A stretch of DNA of 64,000 bases from Ruminococcus sp. (GTDB lineage Bacteria; Bacillota; Clostridia; Oscillospirales; Ruminococcaceae): contig JAIDQQ010000016.1 of NCBI GenBank assembly GCA_029062165.1, positions 1-64,000 on the forward strand, read 5' to 3'. Position numbers and translations under genes: made by a program. The notes under the pieces are model-generated. The model was not told where the DNA came from, made no database searches, and was given only the letters and a program-made list of their open reading frames with translations. This document shows positions 35,415 through 44,691 of this stretch, one piece after another. Within the stretch, counting starts at the first letter, position 1. Each line of letters starts with the position of its first letter.

Positions 35415-35443
35415 TTGACTTTTTTGTATTAGCGTGTTATCAT
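35415..35443 (+). promoter_or_regulatory. Promoter of the histidine operon
   Basis: TTGACT (35415-35420), a 17-base spacer and TATCAT (35438-35443), immediately after polC. Confidence 0.75.
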
Positions 35444-35464
35444 AGTATCATGTTAGCACGCTAA
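35429..35464 (+). promoter_or_regulatory. Candidate operator of the histidine operon
   Basis: TTAGCACGCTAA (35453-35464) is a palindrome apart from its two central bases. TTAGCGTG (35429-35436) repeats the half-site within the promoter spacer. Two similar sites flanking the -10 box suggest repressor binding. A TrpR-family histidine regulator (HisR/YerC type) is the likely protein from known Bacillota regulation; that link is inference. Confidence 0.55.
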
Positions 35465-35483
35465 AGTGATTAGGAGGAATTTA

Positions 35484-36683
35484 ATGAAAAATTATGACCT
35501 TATAACGCCGGAGGGTACGAAAGATTACCTTTTCGGAGAATGTTTAGTAATACGTGACGTCGAGAACACACTTGTGAATCTTTTCAGAAGTTGTGGCTAT
35601 AGTGAGATAATCACGACAGGACTTGAATTTTACGACGTTTTCAATCTCAATTCACGTTATTTTCCGCAGGAAAACTTATACAAGATGACCGACAGTAAAG
35701 GCAGACTTCTTGTAATGCGTCCGGATACTACAATGCCGGTTGCGAGAGTAGTTGCGACACGTCTGAGAGACGCTGTTTTTCCGCTGAAACTGTACTACAA
35801 TCAGACAGTATACCGCACTGAACCTGCTCTCAAGGGCAGAAGTGACGAGATTGTACAGACCGGTATAGAACTTATCGGTACACAGTCAAAATCGGCAGAT
35901 TTGGAAGTAATTTCAACAGCCGTTACCGCACTGAAGTCTTTCGGTATGGAGTTTTCACTTGAAATCGGTCACATAGGAATTTTCAAGGAACTTGTCGGAA
36001 GACTTGATGTTTCAGACAAAGTCAAGGAAAAAATACGTCGTCTTATCGAGACGAAGAATTTTCCGGCACTGAATGATTTGCTTGATTCCCTCGAAAAAAG
36101 CAATATAACCTACGCTCTTAAAAAATTACCGGCACTTTTCGGCGGTGAGGAAGTATTTGAGCAGGCAGAAGAAATCATGCCTGACGAGAATATAAAGTAT
36201 CTTCTTGACGAACTCCACGAAATTTACAATAATATCGCTGAACTTTGCGGAAATGATGGTGTAATCACTGTCGATTTAGGACTTGTCAACAAGACCGACT
36301 ACTACACCGGACTTATTATAAAAGGATACTTACAGGGACACGGTGAGGAAGTATTATCCGGCGGACGTTATGACAGACTTATTTCAGAATTTGGCTATGA
36401 TGCTCCGGCTATTGGATTCGCAGTAAATGTAAATGCCGTTGCGAAACTCATAGAAAAAAGCGGAATTATACCGTCAATGCCTAAGATAGATGCCATAGTA
36501 TACGCCGAAGAGGGTTTTGAAGTATCAGCGATAAAGACTGCACAGGCATTACGTGAACAAGGTCTTGTTGTTGAAAACGCACTTTTCGATGACCTTGAAA
36601 CCGTAAGGGAATACGCTATAGAAAAGAAAATACCACAGGTTGTAGTAGTCAACAGTGATTTTACGGAGGCTGAATATGAATAA
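35484..36683 (+). CDS. hisZ: ATP phosphoribosyltransferase regulatory subunit HisZ
   Basis: A histidyl-tRNA-synthetase paralogue that activates the short HisG and confers histidine feedback control. The 399-residue protein keeps HisRS-like motif 2 (RPDTTMPVARVVATR) and the region GLVNKTDYYTGLIIKGYLQG, and it has a shortened C-terminal part. An in-frame GTG at 35466 lies upstream of the AGGAGG site, so the ATG at 35484 is used. It overlaps hisG by eight bases. Confidence 0.94.
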   Translation: MKNYDLITPEGTKDYLFGECLVIRDVENTLVNLFRSCGYSEIITTGLEFYDVFNLNSRYFPQENLYKMTDSKGRLLVMRPDTTMPVARVVATRLRDAVFPLKLYYNQTVYRTEPALKGRSDEIVQTGIELIGTQSKSADLEVISTAVTALKSFGMEFSLEIGHIGIFKELVGRLDVSDKVKEKIRRLIETKNFPALNDLLDSLEKSNITYALKKLPALFGGEEVFEQAEEIMPDENIKYLLDELHEIYNNIAELCGNDGVITVDLGLVNKTDYYTGLIIKGYLQGHGEEVLSGGRYDRLISEFGYDAPAIGFAVNVNAVAKLIEKSGIIPSMPKIDAIVYAEEGFEVSAIKTAQALREQGLVVENALFDDLETVREYAIEKKIPQVVVVNSDFTEAEYE

Positions 36684-37305
36684 ACCAATAAGAATAGCAC
36701 TCACTAAAGGCAGACTCGAAAAAGATACAGTAGGACTTTTCGACAAACTCGGTTTTGACTGTACAGCGGTACACGAAAAGGGCAGAAAATTAATACTGCC
36801 CATACCAGATGCCAATATGGAAGTAGTTTTAGCAAAGGCAAACGATGTTATAACATACGTCGAACACGGTGTATGCGATATGGGAGTAGTCGGAAAAGAT
36901 ACCATTATGGAAATGCACGGCAAATTTTTTGAACTCGTTGATTTAGGTTTCGGACGTTGTAAATTTGCCCTTGCTACAAAAAAGGGTTACGATTTCTACA
37001 GCGGTTACGGAGTAAAGACAATCGCTACAAAATATCCTAATGTCGCAAGAAACTTCTTTGAAAAAAAGGGTATGGATACAGAAATCATAAAAATAGAGGG
37101 TTCTGTTGAATTAGCACCGCTTCTTGAACTCGCTGACGGTATAGTAGATATTGTCGAAACCGGTACAACTCTTAAAGAAAACGGTCTTGAAGTAATAGAG
37201 GACGTAGCACCTATTTCAGCGAGACTTATCGCAAATACCGTAAGTCTGAAACTCCGTAAGGAAGAAATAAACAGATTAATAAAACTCATAGAGGAGAATT
37301 TATAA
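36676..37305 (+). CDS. hisG: ATP phosphoribosyltransferase catalytic subunit, short form
   Basis: First step of histidine synthesis: condenses ATP with PRPP. The 209-residue protein lacks the C-terminal ACT-like regulatory domain and therefore needs HisZ. Motifs: IALTKGRLEKD at the N-terminus, DMGVVGKD, and the PRPP loop DGIVDIVETGTTLKENGL. CGGAGG lies seven bases before the ATG at 36676. Confidence 0.96.
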   Translation: MNKPIRIALTKGRLEKDTVGLFDKLGFDCTAVHEKGRKLILPIPDANMEVVLAKANDVITYVEHGVCDMGVVGKDTIMEMHGKFFELVDLGFGRCKFALATKKGYDFYSGYGVKTIATKYPNVARNFFEKKGMDTEIIKIEGSVELAPLLELADGIVDIVETGTTLKENGLEVIEDVAPISARLIANTVSLKLRKEEINRLIKLIEENL

Positions 37306-38588
37306 TGAAAAAAATTTATGCAGACGGCATAGCAGAAGTTGATTTCCTTAAAGAACTCAGCAGACGTGCCGGTGAAACTGACAAGAAAGTTACGGAAACT
37401 GTTTCCGCTATTATAGAGGACGTAAAAAACAACGGCGATACAGCAGTAAATAACTATACTCTTAAATTCGACGGAAAACTTCCGGAATACTATGAAGTAC
37501 CACGAGATGTAATAAACGACGCCATGACCGATGCAGACCCCGATTTTGTCAACGCCTTACTCAATGCACAGGAAAATATAGCAGATTTCCATAACAGACA
37601 GGTAGAGCAGGGTTTTATTAACGCAAAGTCAAACGGCGTTATTTTAGGTCAGCGTATCAGAGGGCTTGAAAGAGTAGGTTTATATGTCCCTGGAGGTACA
37701 GCGGCATATCCGTCAAGCGTGTTAATGAACGCCATACCGGCAAAGATAGCCGGAGTAAAAGAATTAATAATGGTAACTCCGCCACTGAAAGACGGTACAC
37801 CGAATAAGGATATACTTGTTGCGGCTGCAATATGCGGTGTAGACAGGATATTTCTTGCAGGTGGTGCGCAGGCTATATCGGCATTGGCGTACGGTACGGA
37901 AACAATTCCTAAATGCGATAAGATAGTAGGTCCTGGAAATATTTTCGTCGCTACTGCCAAGAAGTTACTTTACGGAGTAGTTGACATTGATATGATAGCC
38001 GGACCAAGTGAAATACTCGTACTCGCCGACGAAACTGCTAATCCGAAATTCGCCGCTGCTGATTTGATGTCACAGGCGGAACACGACAAACTGGCATCTG
38101 CTATAATGGTCACGACAAGCGAAAAACTCGCTGATGAGACTATTAAAGAAATAAACCGTCAGAAAGAATATCTTTCAAGAAAGGAAATTATTGAAAAATC
38201 GCTTGAAGATTACGGAGCAATAATAATTATAGACAGTCGTGAAAAAGCTGTTGAAATAGCCAATGCAATCGCTCCGGAACATCTTGAAGTCCTCATGGAA
38301 AATCCTATGGAATTACTGGGCAGTCTGGATAATGCCGGTTCGGTATTCCTCGGACACTATGCAAGCGAACCTCTCGGCGATTATTATGCAGGACCTAATC
38401 ATGTACTTCCTACCAGTGGTACAGCGAAATTCTTTTCACCGCTTGGAGTGGCAAGTTTTACAAAGCGTTCGAGTTATATATACTATACCCGTGAGGCACT
38501 TGAAGAAGCAAAAGACGATATAATACTTGTTGCAGAAAAAGAGGGTCTTACCGCACACGCCAACGCTATAAAAGTACGTTTTGAATAA
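37305..38588 (+). CDS. hisD: Histidinol dehydrogenase
   Basis: Zinc- and NAD-dependent oxidation of histidinol to histidine, the last two steps. The 427-residue protein shows YVPGGTAAYPSSVLMNAIPA, the signature DMIAGPSEILVLADETANP with SQAEHD, and GPNHVLPTSGTAKFFSPL. It overlaps the hisG stop codon by one base. Confidence 0.97.
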   Translation: MKKIYADGIAEVDFLKELSRRAGETDKKVTETVSAIIEDVKNNGDTAVNNYTLKFDGKLPEYYEVPRDVINDAMTDADPDFVNALLNAQENIADFHNRQVEQGFINAKSNGVILGQRIRGLERVGLYVPGGTAAYPSSVLMNAIPAKIAGVKELIMVTPPLKDGTPNKDILVAAAICGVDRIFLAGGAQAISALAYGTETIPKCDKIVGPGNIFVATAKKLLYGVVDIDMIAGPSEILVLADETANPKFAAADLMSQAEHDKLASAIMVTTSEKLADETIKEINRQKEYLSRKEIIEKSLEDYGAIIIIDSREKAVEIANAIAPEHLEVLMENPMELLGSLDNAGSVFLGHYASEPLGDYYAGPNHVLPTSGTAKFFSPLGVASFTKRSSYIYYTREALEEAKDDIILVAEKEGLTAHANAIKVRFE

Positions 38589-38609
38589 TCGGAAAGGCAG
38601 TTGTTTTTA

Positions 38610-39668
38610 ATGAGTAAATGGGAAGAAAATGTCCGTCGGGTAGTACCGTACACCCCTGGCGAACAGCCTGAAGACAAGAATATAATAAAACTTAATACAA
38701 ATGAGAATCCGTATCCGCCTGCTCCGGCGGTACGTGAGATTCTTGACAATTTTGACGTTTCACAGATGCGGTTATATCCTAATCCGGATTCCGAAATTTT
38801 AGTAAAAGCCCTTGCAGAACGTTATAATCTGAAACCTGAACAGATATTTGTCGGCGTAGGTTCAGACGACGTTATTTCAATGGCATTCATGACGTTCTTC
38901 AATTCAGATAAGCCGATAATGTTTCCGGACGTAACATACTCGTTCTATGACGTATGGGCAGATGTCTACAGAATACCATATAAGACCTGTCCGCTACGTG
39001 AGGACTTCACGATAAATCCCGACGACTACAAACAGGAAAACGGCGGAATAATTTTTCCGAATCCTAACGCCCCTACAGGCGTACTTGAAAGTGTCGATAT
39101 GATAGAAGATATAATCAAATCAAATCCGGATTCAGTGGTAATGATTGACGAAGCATATATAGACTTCGGTGGGAAAAGCTGTCTGCCACTGATTGAAAAA
39201 TACGATAATCTTCTTGTAATACAGACTTTTTCAAAATCACGTTCAATGGCAGGTATGCGTATAGGTTTTGCAATGGGTAGCGAAAAACTCATAAAGTACA
39301 TGAATGATGTTAAATTTTCCGTAAACTCCTATACAATGAACAGTATCACACAGATTTGCGGTGCGGAGGCTGTCCGTGACGAAAAGTATTTCAGGGAAAA
39401 TACAGATAAAATCATTGTTACACGTGAGTATTCAAAGAAAAAACTCAGAGAATTAGGTTTTGAATTTCCGGATTCAAAAAGTAATTTCATTTTTGCAGGT
39501 CATAAGACGGTAAACGCCGGATATATCTTTGAGGAACTCCGGAAACGTAAAATTTTCGTGCGATACTGGAATAAACCTCGCATAGACAATTACATGAGAA
39601 TAACAGTCGGAACGGTTGAAGAAATGGATTCGTTATTCAAGGCACTGGAGGAAATTTTACATGAATGA
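38610..39668 (+). CDS. hisC: Histidinol-phosphate aminotransferase
   Basis: PLP transamination of imidazole acetol phosphate with glutamate. The 352-residue class I/II aminotransferase starts MSKWEENVRRVVPYTPGEQ and contains LNTNENPYPP, FPNPNAPTG and the PLP lysine in TFSKSRSMAGMRIGF. A TTG at 38601 is three bases from the ribosome site, so the ATG is preferred. The gene overlaps hisB by eight bases. Confidence 0.96.
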   Translation: MSKWEENVRRVVPYTPGEQPEDKNIIKLNTNENPYPPAPAVREILDNFDVSQMRLYPNPDSEILVKALAERYNLKPEQIFVGVGSDDVISMAFMTFFNSDKPIMFPDVTYSFYDVWADVYRIPYKTCPLREDFTINPDDYKQENGGIIFPNPNAPTGVLESVDMIEDIIKSNPDSVVMIDEAYIDFGGKSCLPLIEKYDNLLVIQTFSKSRSMAGMRIGFAMGSEKLIKYMNDVKFSVNSYTMNSITQICGAEAVRDEKYFRENTDKIIVTREYSKKKLRELGFEFPDSKSNFIFAGHKTVNAGYIFEELRKRKIFVRYWNKPRIDNYMRITVGTVEEMDSLFKALEEILHE

Positions 39669-40254
39669 TTTCACAAGAAGAGGTACAGTAAACCGTACCA
39701 CCAGAGAGACGGATATAAATATTTCCGTCGTTCTTGACGGTATGGGAAAAGCCGATATTTCCACCGGAATAGGCTTTTTTGACCATATGTTGACAGCACT
39801 TTCCGTACATAGCGGAATAAGCATGACTATCAGAGTAAAGGGCGATTTGCACGTTGACTGTCATCATACAATAGAGGATACCGGAATAGCACTCGGACAG
39901 GCTTTAGGAATGGCACTCGGGAATAAGTCGGGAATAGTCCGCTATGGTACGGCATATATCCCTATGGACGAATCCTTAGCAATGGCAAGCCTTGATTTAA
40001 GTAACAGACCGTTTTTAGTATTCAACTGCGATTTCACTAGTCAGTCGTGTGGTGATTACGATTTGTGTATGACAGAAGAATTTTTCCGTGCGTTTGCGTT
40101 CAATTCCGGAATGACTTTACATATCAATCTGCTGTACGGCAGTAATGACCATCACAAAGCAGAAGCGGTATATAAGGCAGTCGCACACGCTCTCAAGACG
40201 GCAGTTACAAAAAATGCAGACGGTACTGTACTTTCTACAAAGGGGGTATTATAA
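39661..40254 (+). CDS. hisB: Imidazoleglycerol-phosphate dehydratase
   Basis: Manganese-dependent dehydration step. The 197-residue monofunctional HisB has GIGFFDHMLTALSVHSG, the metal-binding DCHHTIEDTGIALGQAL and a second HH pair in GSNDHHKAEA near the end. There is no fused histidinol-phosphatase domain. The start overlaps the hisC stop (ATGAATGA). Confidence 0.97.
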   Translation: MNDFTRRGTVNRTTRETDINISVVLDGMGKADISTGIGFFDHMLTALSVHSGISMTIRVKGDLHVDCHHTIEDTGIALGQALGMALGNKSGIVRYGTAYIPMDESLAMASLDLSNRPFLVFNCDFTSQSCGDYDLCMTEEFFRAFAFNSGMTLHINLLYGSNDHHKAEAVYKAVAHALKTAVTKNADGTVLSTKGVL

Positions 40255-40857
40255 ATGATTGCGATTATAGATTACGGAGCAGGAAACATTTTCAGTGTAA
40301 AAAATGCTCTCGACTATCTCGGACTTGAAAGCATTCTGACATCTGATAAAAATTCAATAGAGAACGCCGACGCTGTAATACTTCCAGGGGTAGGAGCATT
40401 TCCGTCAGCTATGAAAATGCTTGAAAATTCCGGACTTATAAACACTATAAAGGAGCAGGCAAAAATAAAGCCGTTTCTGGGAATATGTCTCGGAATGCAG
40501 TTAATTTTTGAAAAAGGTTACGAGTTTGAAGAATGTGACGGTCTCGGACTGATAAAGGGTTCTGTGCGGAAAATGGAAAGCGAAGATTTGATAATACCAC
40601 ACATGGGCTGGAATAAACTGGAAGTCATTAATAACTGCCGACTTCTTGACGGTCTCGGCGATAATGAGTACGTTTATTTTGTACACTCGTATAAGGCGGA
40701 ATGTGCTGATAAGGATATATCCGCATACTGTGAGTACGGCGGACGTGTACCGGCATTAGTCCACGACGGAAAATATGTATATGGTGCACAGTTCCACCCC
40801 GAAAAAAGCGGTGAAACAGGTTTGAAAATACTGAAAAATTTCGGAGGTCTCATATGA
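40255..40857 (+). CDS. hisH: Imidazole glycerol phosphate synthase, glutamine amidotransferase subunit
   Basis: Hydrolyses glutamine and channels ammonia to HisF. The 200-residue class I amidotransferase carries IIDYGAGNIFSV, LPGVGAF, the nucleophile Cys in GICLGMQL, and the catalytic FHPEKSG. The start directly follows the hisB stop. Confidence 0.97.
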   Translation: MIAIIDYGAGNIFSVKNALDYLGLESILTSDKNSIENADAVILPGVGAFPSAMKMLENSGLINTIKEQAKIKPFLGICLGMQLIFEKGYEFEECDGLGLIKGSVRKMESEDLIIPHMGWNKLEVINNCRLLDGLGDNEYVYFVHSYKAECADKDISAYCEYGGRVPALVHDGKYVYGAQFHPEKSGETGLKILKNFGGLI

Positions 40858-41582
40858 TTATTTTACCTGCTATAGACATCAAAGACGGCAATTGTGTAAG
40901 GCTTTTCAAGGGAGATTTTTCCACTGTCGAAAAAGTAGCTACAGACTATCTCGAAACCGCAAAGAGTTTTGAAAATGCCGGTGCTGAATGGATACATATG
41001 GTTGACCTCGACGGAGCTAAAGAGGGTAGACCTGTTAATACAAAAATATATACAGATGTCGCCGAAAAGACCGGTTTAAAAGTGGAACTCGGCGGAGGTA
41101 TCAGAAGTCTTGAAACGATTCAGGAGTACTTGAATATGGGTATTTCAAGAGTAATATTAGGTTCTGTAGCACTCAAAAATCCGCAACTTGTCCGTGATGC
41201 CGTCGAGAAGTTCGGCAGTGAAAAGATTGTAGTCGGTATAGATGCCATGAATGGTATGGTAGCTACTGAAGGTTGGCTTGAAACTTCCGACGTAAATTAT
41301 ATTGACCTCGCCAATCAGATGATAAAATCGGGTGTGAAGTACTTTATTTTCACGGATATTTCAAAAGACGGTACACTATCGGGTGTCAATAAGGAACAGT
41401 TACAGGCACTGGCGGACGGTACAGCAGATTGTAACATAATCGCAAGTGGTGGAGTACATACAATGGACGATATAAAGGCTTGTAAGGCTATGGGACTTTA
41501 CGGCACTATATGCGGAAAATCTATCTATAAAGGTACTCTTGACTTAAAACAAGCCATTGAATATGCTGAAAAAAATTCTTAA
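40854..41582 (+). CDS. hisA: Phosphoribosylformimino-AICAR-P isomerase HisA
   Basis: Amadori isomerisation of ProFAR on a (beta/alpha)8 barrel. The 242-residue protein has PAIDIKDGNCVRLFKGDF, the VDLDGA strand, VELGGGIR and FTDISKDGTLSGVN. It overlaps hisH by four bases. It is followed not by hisF but by an unrelated block of genes. Confidence 0.96.
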   Translation: MIILPAIDIKDGNCVRLFKGDFSTVEKVATDYLETAKSFENAGAEWIHMVDLDGAKEGRPVNTKIYTDVAEKTGLKVELGGGIRSLETIQEYLNMGISRVILGSVALKNPQLVRDAVEKFGSEKIVVGIDAMNGMVATEGWLETSDVNYIDLANQMIKSGVKYFIFTDISKDGTLSGVNKEQLQALADGTADCNIIASGGVHTMDDIKACKAMGLYGTICGKSIYKGTLDLKQAIEYAEKNS

Positions 41583-41793
41583 AATCTGTATAATTATTTT
41601 TGCGGTATGGCTATTTATGGGAATCATTGATTATACACTTGTTGCGGTCATGGAAAAAAAGCCGTTTTTCTGTACAGCAGATGAGGACTATCATTATTCC
41701 GGAATAGGCTATGAATTTTATATTTATTATAGTGAATACATATTCTATATTTTCGGTCAGATAGCGGACAGTACCTTGACCGGCGGAGGATAA
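41563..41793 (+). CDS. Small membrane-anchored protein of unknown function
   Basis: A 76-residue protein whose start lies inside the hisA 3' end. One N-terminal helix (about residues 5-27) is followed by EKKPFFCTADEDYHYSGIGYEFYIYYS, a pattern shared with small lipoprotein-like membrane proteins of Clostridia. An in-frame TTG at 41557 is an alternative start. First gene of the seven-gene block that separates hisA from hisF. Confidence 0.6.
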   Translation: MLKKILKICIIIFAVWLFMGIIDYTLVAVMEKKPFFCTADEDYHYSGIGYEFYIYYSEYIFYIFGQIADSTLTGGG

Positions 41794-41794
41794 T

Positions 41795-42511
41795 ATGTGG
41801 ACAGAAATAAATTCTGAAAAAGACATTGAAGATTTCATGAAGAAAACAGATATATGTGCAGAAGACGAATCATTTGAAATAATATATATGAAATACGAAA
41901 ATCATAGTCTTTTGCTTATTCTTGAATGTTGGTTGTGCAGACTTGAAATGTTTTTCGAGGGTGTACAGTATTTCAATAATTTCAGACTCGGCAGAGATTA
42001 CTGGGATTACTGCGGTAGATGTTACCTTGAATTTCGTACTGATTTACTTGGAAAAACTCGTGATGACCGGCTTATTGTATGGACGGATAATCATAGAATT
42101 TTAAACTGTGAAAATATTTTTTTTAATGATACAAACGGAGCTGTTATTGTTGCATATCAAATGAAATACAGGATTACGGACAGAATAAACAATACTATGA
42201 CTGAATCTTCCCTTAAAGAAATCGTTGAAGAAAATCATCTTATAGAAATTGCATGGGATGGTTTCTATGCAAATCTTGACGACTATATAAAATCTGAATC
42301 TGATGAGGCTGAAGAATACGGCATTACAAGCCGTGAATCAGTCAAGCCGTATTTCAGTTGTTACGGACTTAAATATTTTACTGAAACTGAAACAACATAT
42401 ATAATAATGACGATAGAATTTAATGACATAAATAATAAATATCTCGGATATTATGATATTGTTTTCGATAAAAACCTTGAAATCATTGACGATTTTTTTG
42501 TTATAGAATAA
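41795..42511 (+). CDS. Unknown acidic cytoplasmic protein
   Basis: A 238-residue protein with no signal, membrane segment or recognised motif. It is rich in aromatic and acidic residues (WLCRLEMFFEGVQYFNNF, YWDYCGRCYLEF). GGCGGAGGA precedes the ATG one base after the previous stop codon. Proteins of this kind (solitary, acidic, aromatic-rich, in variable blocks) are sometimes immunity or SUKH-like proteins, but there is no specific match. Confidence 0.65.
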   Translation: MWTEINSEKDIEDFMKKTDICAEDESFEIIYMKYENHSLLLILECWLCRLEMFFEGVQYFNNFRLGRDYWDYCGRCYLEFRTDLLGKTRDDRLIVWTDNHRILNCENIFFNDTNGAVIVAYQMKYRITDRINNTMTESSLKEIVEENHLIEIAWDGFYANLDDYIKSESDEAEEYGITSRESVKPYFSCYGLKYFTETETTYIIMTIEFNDINNKYLGYYDIVFDKNLEIIDDFFVIE

Positions 42512-42530
42512 TCTTTGAATGGAGACTGAA

Positions 42531-42917
42531 ATGTTATTTACTTTAACAGATATTATAACTAAAAATGATATAATTTTTGTTTCCGGCGTTACGCATACCG
42601 GAAGTATAAAAGGAATATGGAAATCTTCTTTAATACCCGTACTAATGCAACACTATAGCATTGAAATTGATTTCAGCGTTATTGACAGAAATTCAATAAT
42701 CATCAATAAGGATTCTACAGATATAAATTCAGAAATCGTTGACGACAGAGTTATTTTTACATGTTTATGTGAAGATATTGACGAAATATATTATATCAGA
42801 TTTTCATTTGACGGTCTGGAAATGCTTGACATTAAAAATGATGATTTTACTATAAAAAAAGGCGATTTTATTACTTTTTCAGTTCCGTTCAGTAGAATCG
42901 GAATATATCCGTATTAA
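42531..42917 (+). CDS. Unknown small protein
   Basis: A 128-residue predicted beta-rich protein starting MLFTLTDIITKND, without membrane segments. GGAG lies six bases before the ATG at 42531, which is preferred to the upstream in-frame ATG at 42519 that overlaps the ribosome site. It lies in the AT-rich block between hisA and hisF. No family recognised. Confidence 0.6.
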   Translation: MLFTLTDIITKNDIIFVSGVTHTGSIKGIWKSSLIPVLMQHYSIEIDFSVIDRNSIIINKDSTDINSEIVDDRVIFTCLCEDIDEIYYIRFSFDGLEMLDIKNDDFTIKKGDFITFSVPFSRIGIYPY

Positions 42918-42937
42918 TATAAAGGATAATAACTATT

Positions 42938-43792
42938 ATGATAGACACAATATTATTTCCGTCAAGCTACTTTTCAATAAAAGAAGTCGACGAAGATTTA
43001 AAAAAAGAATACGAAGCAGCAAAAGCAACAGGCTTATTTGATGTGATACTGTTCGGATATGACAAGTGGTTTAATGAGGGAAAACTTGTTTTAAATCACA
43101 CACCTGATTCACCGTGCAATGCGGTTATGCGTGGCTGGATGATGAAACCTGAACAATATTCCGTGTTTTATGAAAAGTTACGTAATAATAACATAAACTT
43201 AATCACTACTCCCGAAGAATATACTTTAATGCATATTTTCCCGAATATATATAACGTATTCGGGAACGATACCGCCAGAATGAAGATTTTCCCTTTACAT
43301 GAAGAAATTGATATTGAATCAATTAAAAAGAATTTTGGAAAATTTATGGTAAAAGATTTTGTCAAGTCTGTAAAAGGAACTCAGTTTCCACGTTTTTTTG
43401 ACAGTTCGGTAACGCAAGAAAAATTCAATGAGTATATGGAAGTATTTTATAAATACCGTGGCGATTTACTGACCGGCGGTATCTGTATAAAGGAATTTCT
43501 TGATTTGCGGTACTACGGCGGAAAAACCAACGAATACAGAGTATTCTATATAAACAATAAAATAGCGTCTGTAAGCAGAAATTCCGGTCAGGAACTGTAT
43601 ACGAATCAACCACCGACAGAATTAATTGAAAAATACAGTAATCTTGCAAGCCGTTATTATACCATTGATTATGCGGAATTGTCTGACGGTACGTGGAAAG
43701 TTATTGAAGCCGGTGACGGAAGTGTTTCTGGTTTGTCGGAAAATCAGAATATTTGTAATTATTTCAGAATGTTATTTTACGCTTTTAAATGA
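42938..43792 (+). CDS. ATP-grasp (R2K-clade-like) protein
   Basis: A 284-residue protein resembling the R2K clade of ATP-grasp enzymes (DUF4343 type). Residues about 120-280 contain GKFMVKDFVKSVKGTQFPRF (nucleotide-binding lysines), a central YRGDLLTGGICIKEFLDLR, EYRVFYINNKIASVSRNSGQ, and the terminal acidic pair in VIEAGDGSVSGLSENQN. ATP-grasp enzymes ligate carboxylates to amines via acyl phosphate. This clade is scattered among mobile and conflict-related loci. Substrate unknown. It sits in the orphan block within the his operon. Confidence 0.75.
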   Translation: MIDTILFPSSYFSIKEVDEDLKKEYEAAKATGLFDVILFGYDKWFNEGKLVLNHTPDSPCNAVMRGWMMKPEQYSVFYEKLRNNNINLITTPEEYTLMHIFPNIYNVFGNDTARMKIFPLHEEIDIESIKKNFGKFMVKDFVKSVKGTQFPRFFDSSVTQEKFNEYMEVFYKYRGDLLTGGICIKEFLDLRYYGGKTNEYRVFYINNKIASVSRNSGQELYTNQPPTELIEKYSNLASRYYTIDYAELSDGTWKVIEAGDGSVSGLSENQNICNYFRMLFYAFK

Positions 43793-43802
43793 GGTGAACA
43801 CG

Positions 43803-44132
43803 ATGTTTTCAAATTTTGTTGAAGGTATTATAATGCTTTCGATTTTGGCTGAACCGTTATTTATACAGTTTTTATTGTATCTTCCGGCAAAACTGATATT
43901 TAAAAAAGTACCTAAAAATAAATTATATACTGCTTGTCTGATAATCAATACAATTTTATTGTTTATAAGTAAGAGTGCGTATTTAAGTTCACAGAATCCT
44001 GCCGACATGGAACCTATGGACGCTTTTGACGGTCTCATAATTACGATAATGTGGTTACCGTGGTATGTAGTCGTACTGATATCTTGTATAGCAGGTAATA
44101 TAGAAGCGAAAAATAATCAGAAAAAGAAATAA
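43803..44132 (+). CDS. Small integral membrane protein, unknown function
   Basis: A 109-residue protein with three hydrophobic helices (about 5-28, 40-58 and 78-98) and a basic C-terminus (NQKKK). GAGGTG lies seven bases ahead of the ATG at 43803; the longer frame upstream overlaps the ATP-grasp gene and has no such site. No family recognised. Confidence 0.65.
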   Translation: MFSNFVEGIIMLSILAEPLFIQFLLYLPAKLIFKKVPKNKLYTACLIINTILLFISKSAYLSSQNPADMEPMDAFDGLIITIMWLPWYVVVLISCIAGNIEAKNNQKKK

Positions 44133-44146
44133 ACGGAGGAAAATTA

Positions 44147-44605
44147 ATGTTGACAAAACCTCATTCAGGCTGGAGTGATTTTCAGTTAGATGGAACAGCC
44201 ATATATGGATTAAGTTATCTTGATGATATAGCTTCCAACTGGTTGGAGCAGGCAATACACGGACTTGAAACAATGAATCCGTTTTGTGTAAAGGGTTATA
44301 TGGAACCTGACCGTTTTCTGTGCGTTGTAAGTTATTATAACTGTCATATAATCTGCGAAAATGAGGATAAAAGGCTTTTAAGCAAGGAAGATATTTATAC
44401 AGAATATTCACATACATCTATGATAGATTTCTGTAAATTCCTCTACAATGATATTCATGAATATATTGACGAATGGACGACATTTGTTGATTACGAAGAA
44501 TGTGATTTTGAAGAACACAAAAAAGAACTTGAAAACAAATTAGAACGTCTTAAAAATCTCATAACAGAAAGGGAAGAAGATTTTAATAAATATACATGGT
44601 TTTGA
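44147..44605 (+). CDS. Unknown cytoplasmic protein with C-terminal coiled coil
   Basis: A 152-residue protein with a globular N-terminal part (HSGWSDFQLDGTAIYGLSYLDDI) and a charged helical tail (EEHKKELENKLERLKNLITEREED). CGGAGG precedes the ATG. The style is that of solitary immunity-like proteins, but I have no specific match. AT-rich like its neighbours. Confidence 0.6.
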   Translation: MLTKPHSGWSDFQLDGTAIYGLSYLDDIASNWLEQAIHGLETMNPFCVKGYMEPDRFLCVVSYYNCHIICENEDKRLLSKEDIYTEYSHTSMIDFCKFLYNDIHEYIDEWTTFVDYEECDFEEHKKELENKLERLKNLITEREEDFNKYTWF

Positions 44606-44691
44606 AATTATGAAACTTGTTATAAAAGCGATAACTAAATTGATGAAGCATATAAAAATTTTCTGAATATGAAATCGTAAGAGGTGTTTTC

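Noticed and set aside
35484..36683. Histidyl-tRNA synthetase
   Set aside because: It lies directly before a short hisG that needs HisZ, and the C-terminal anticodon-binding region is reduced.
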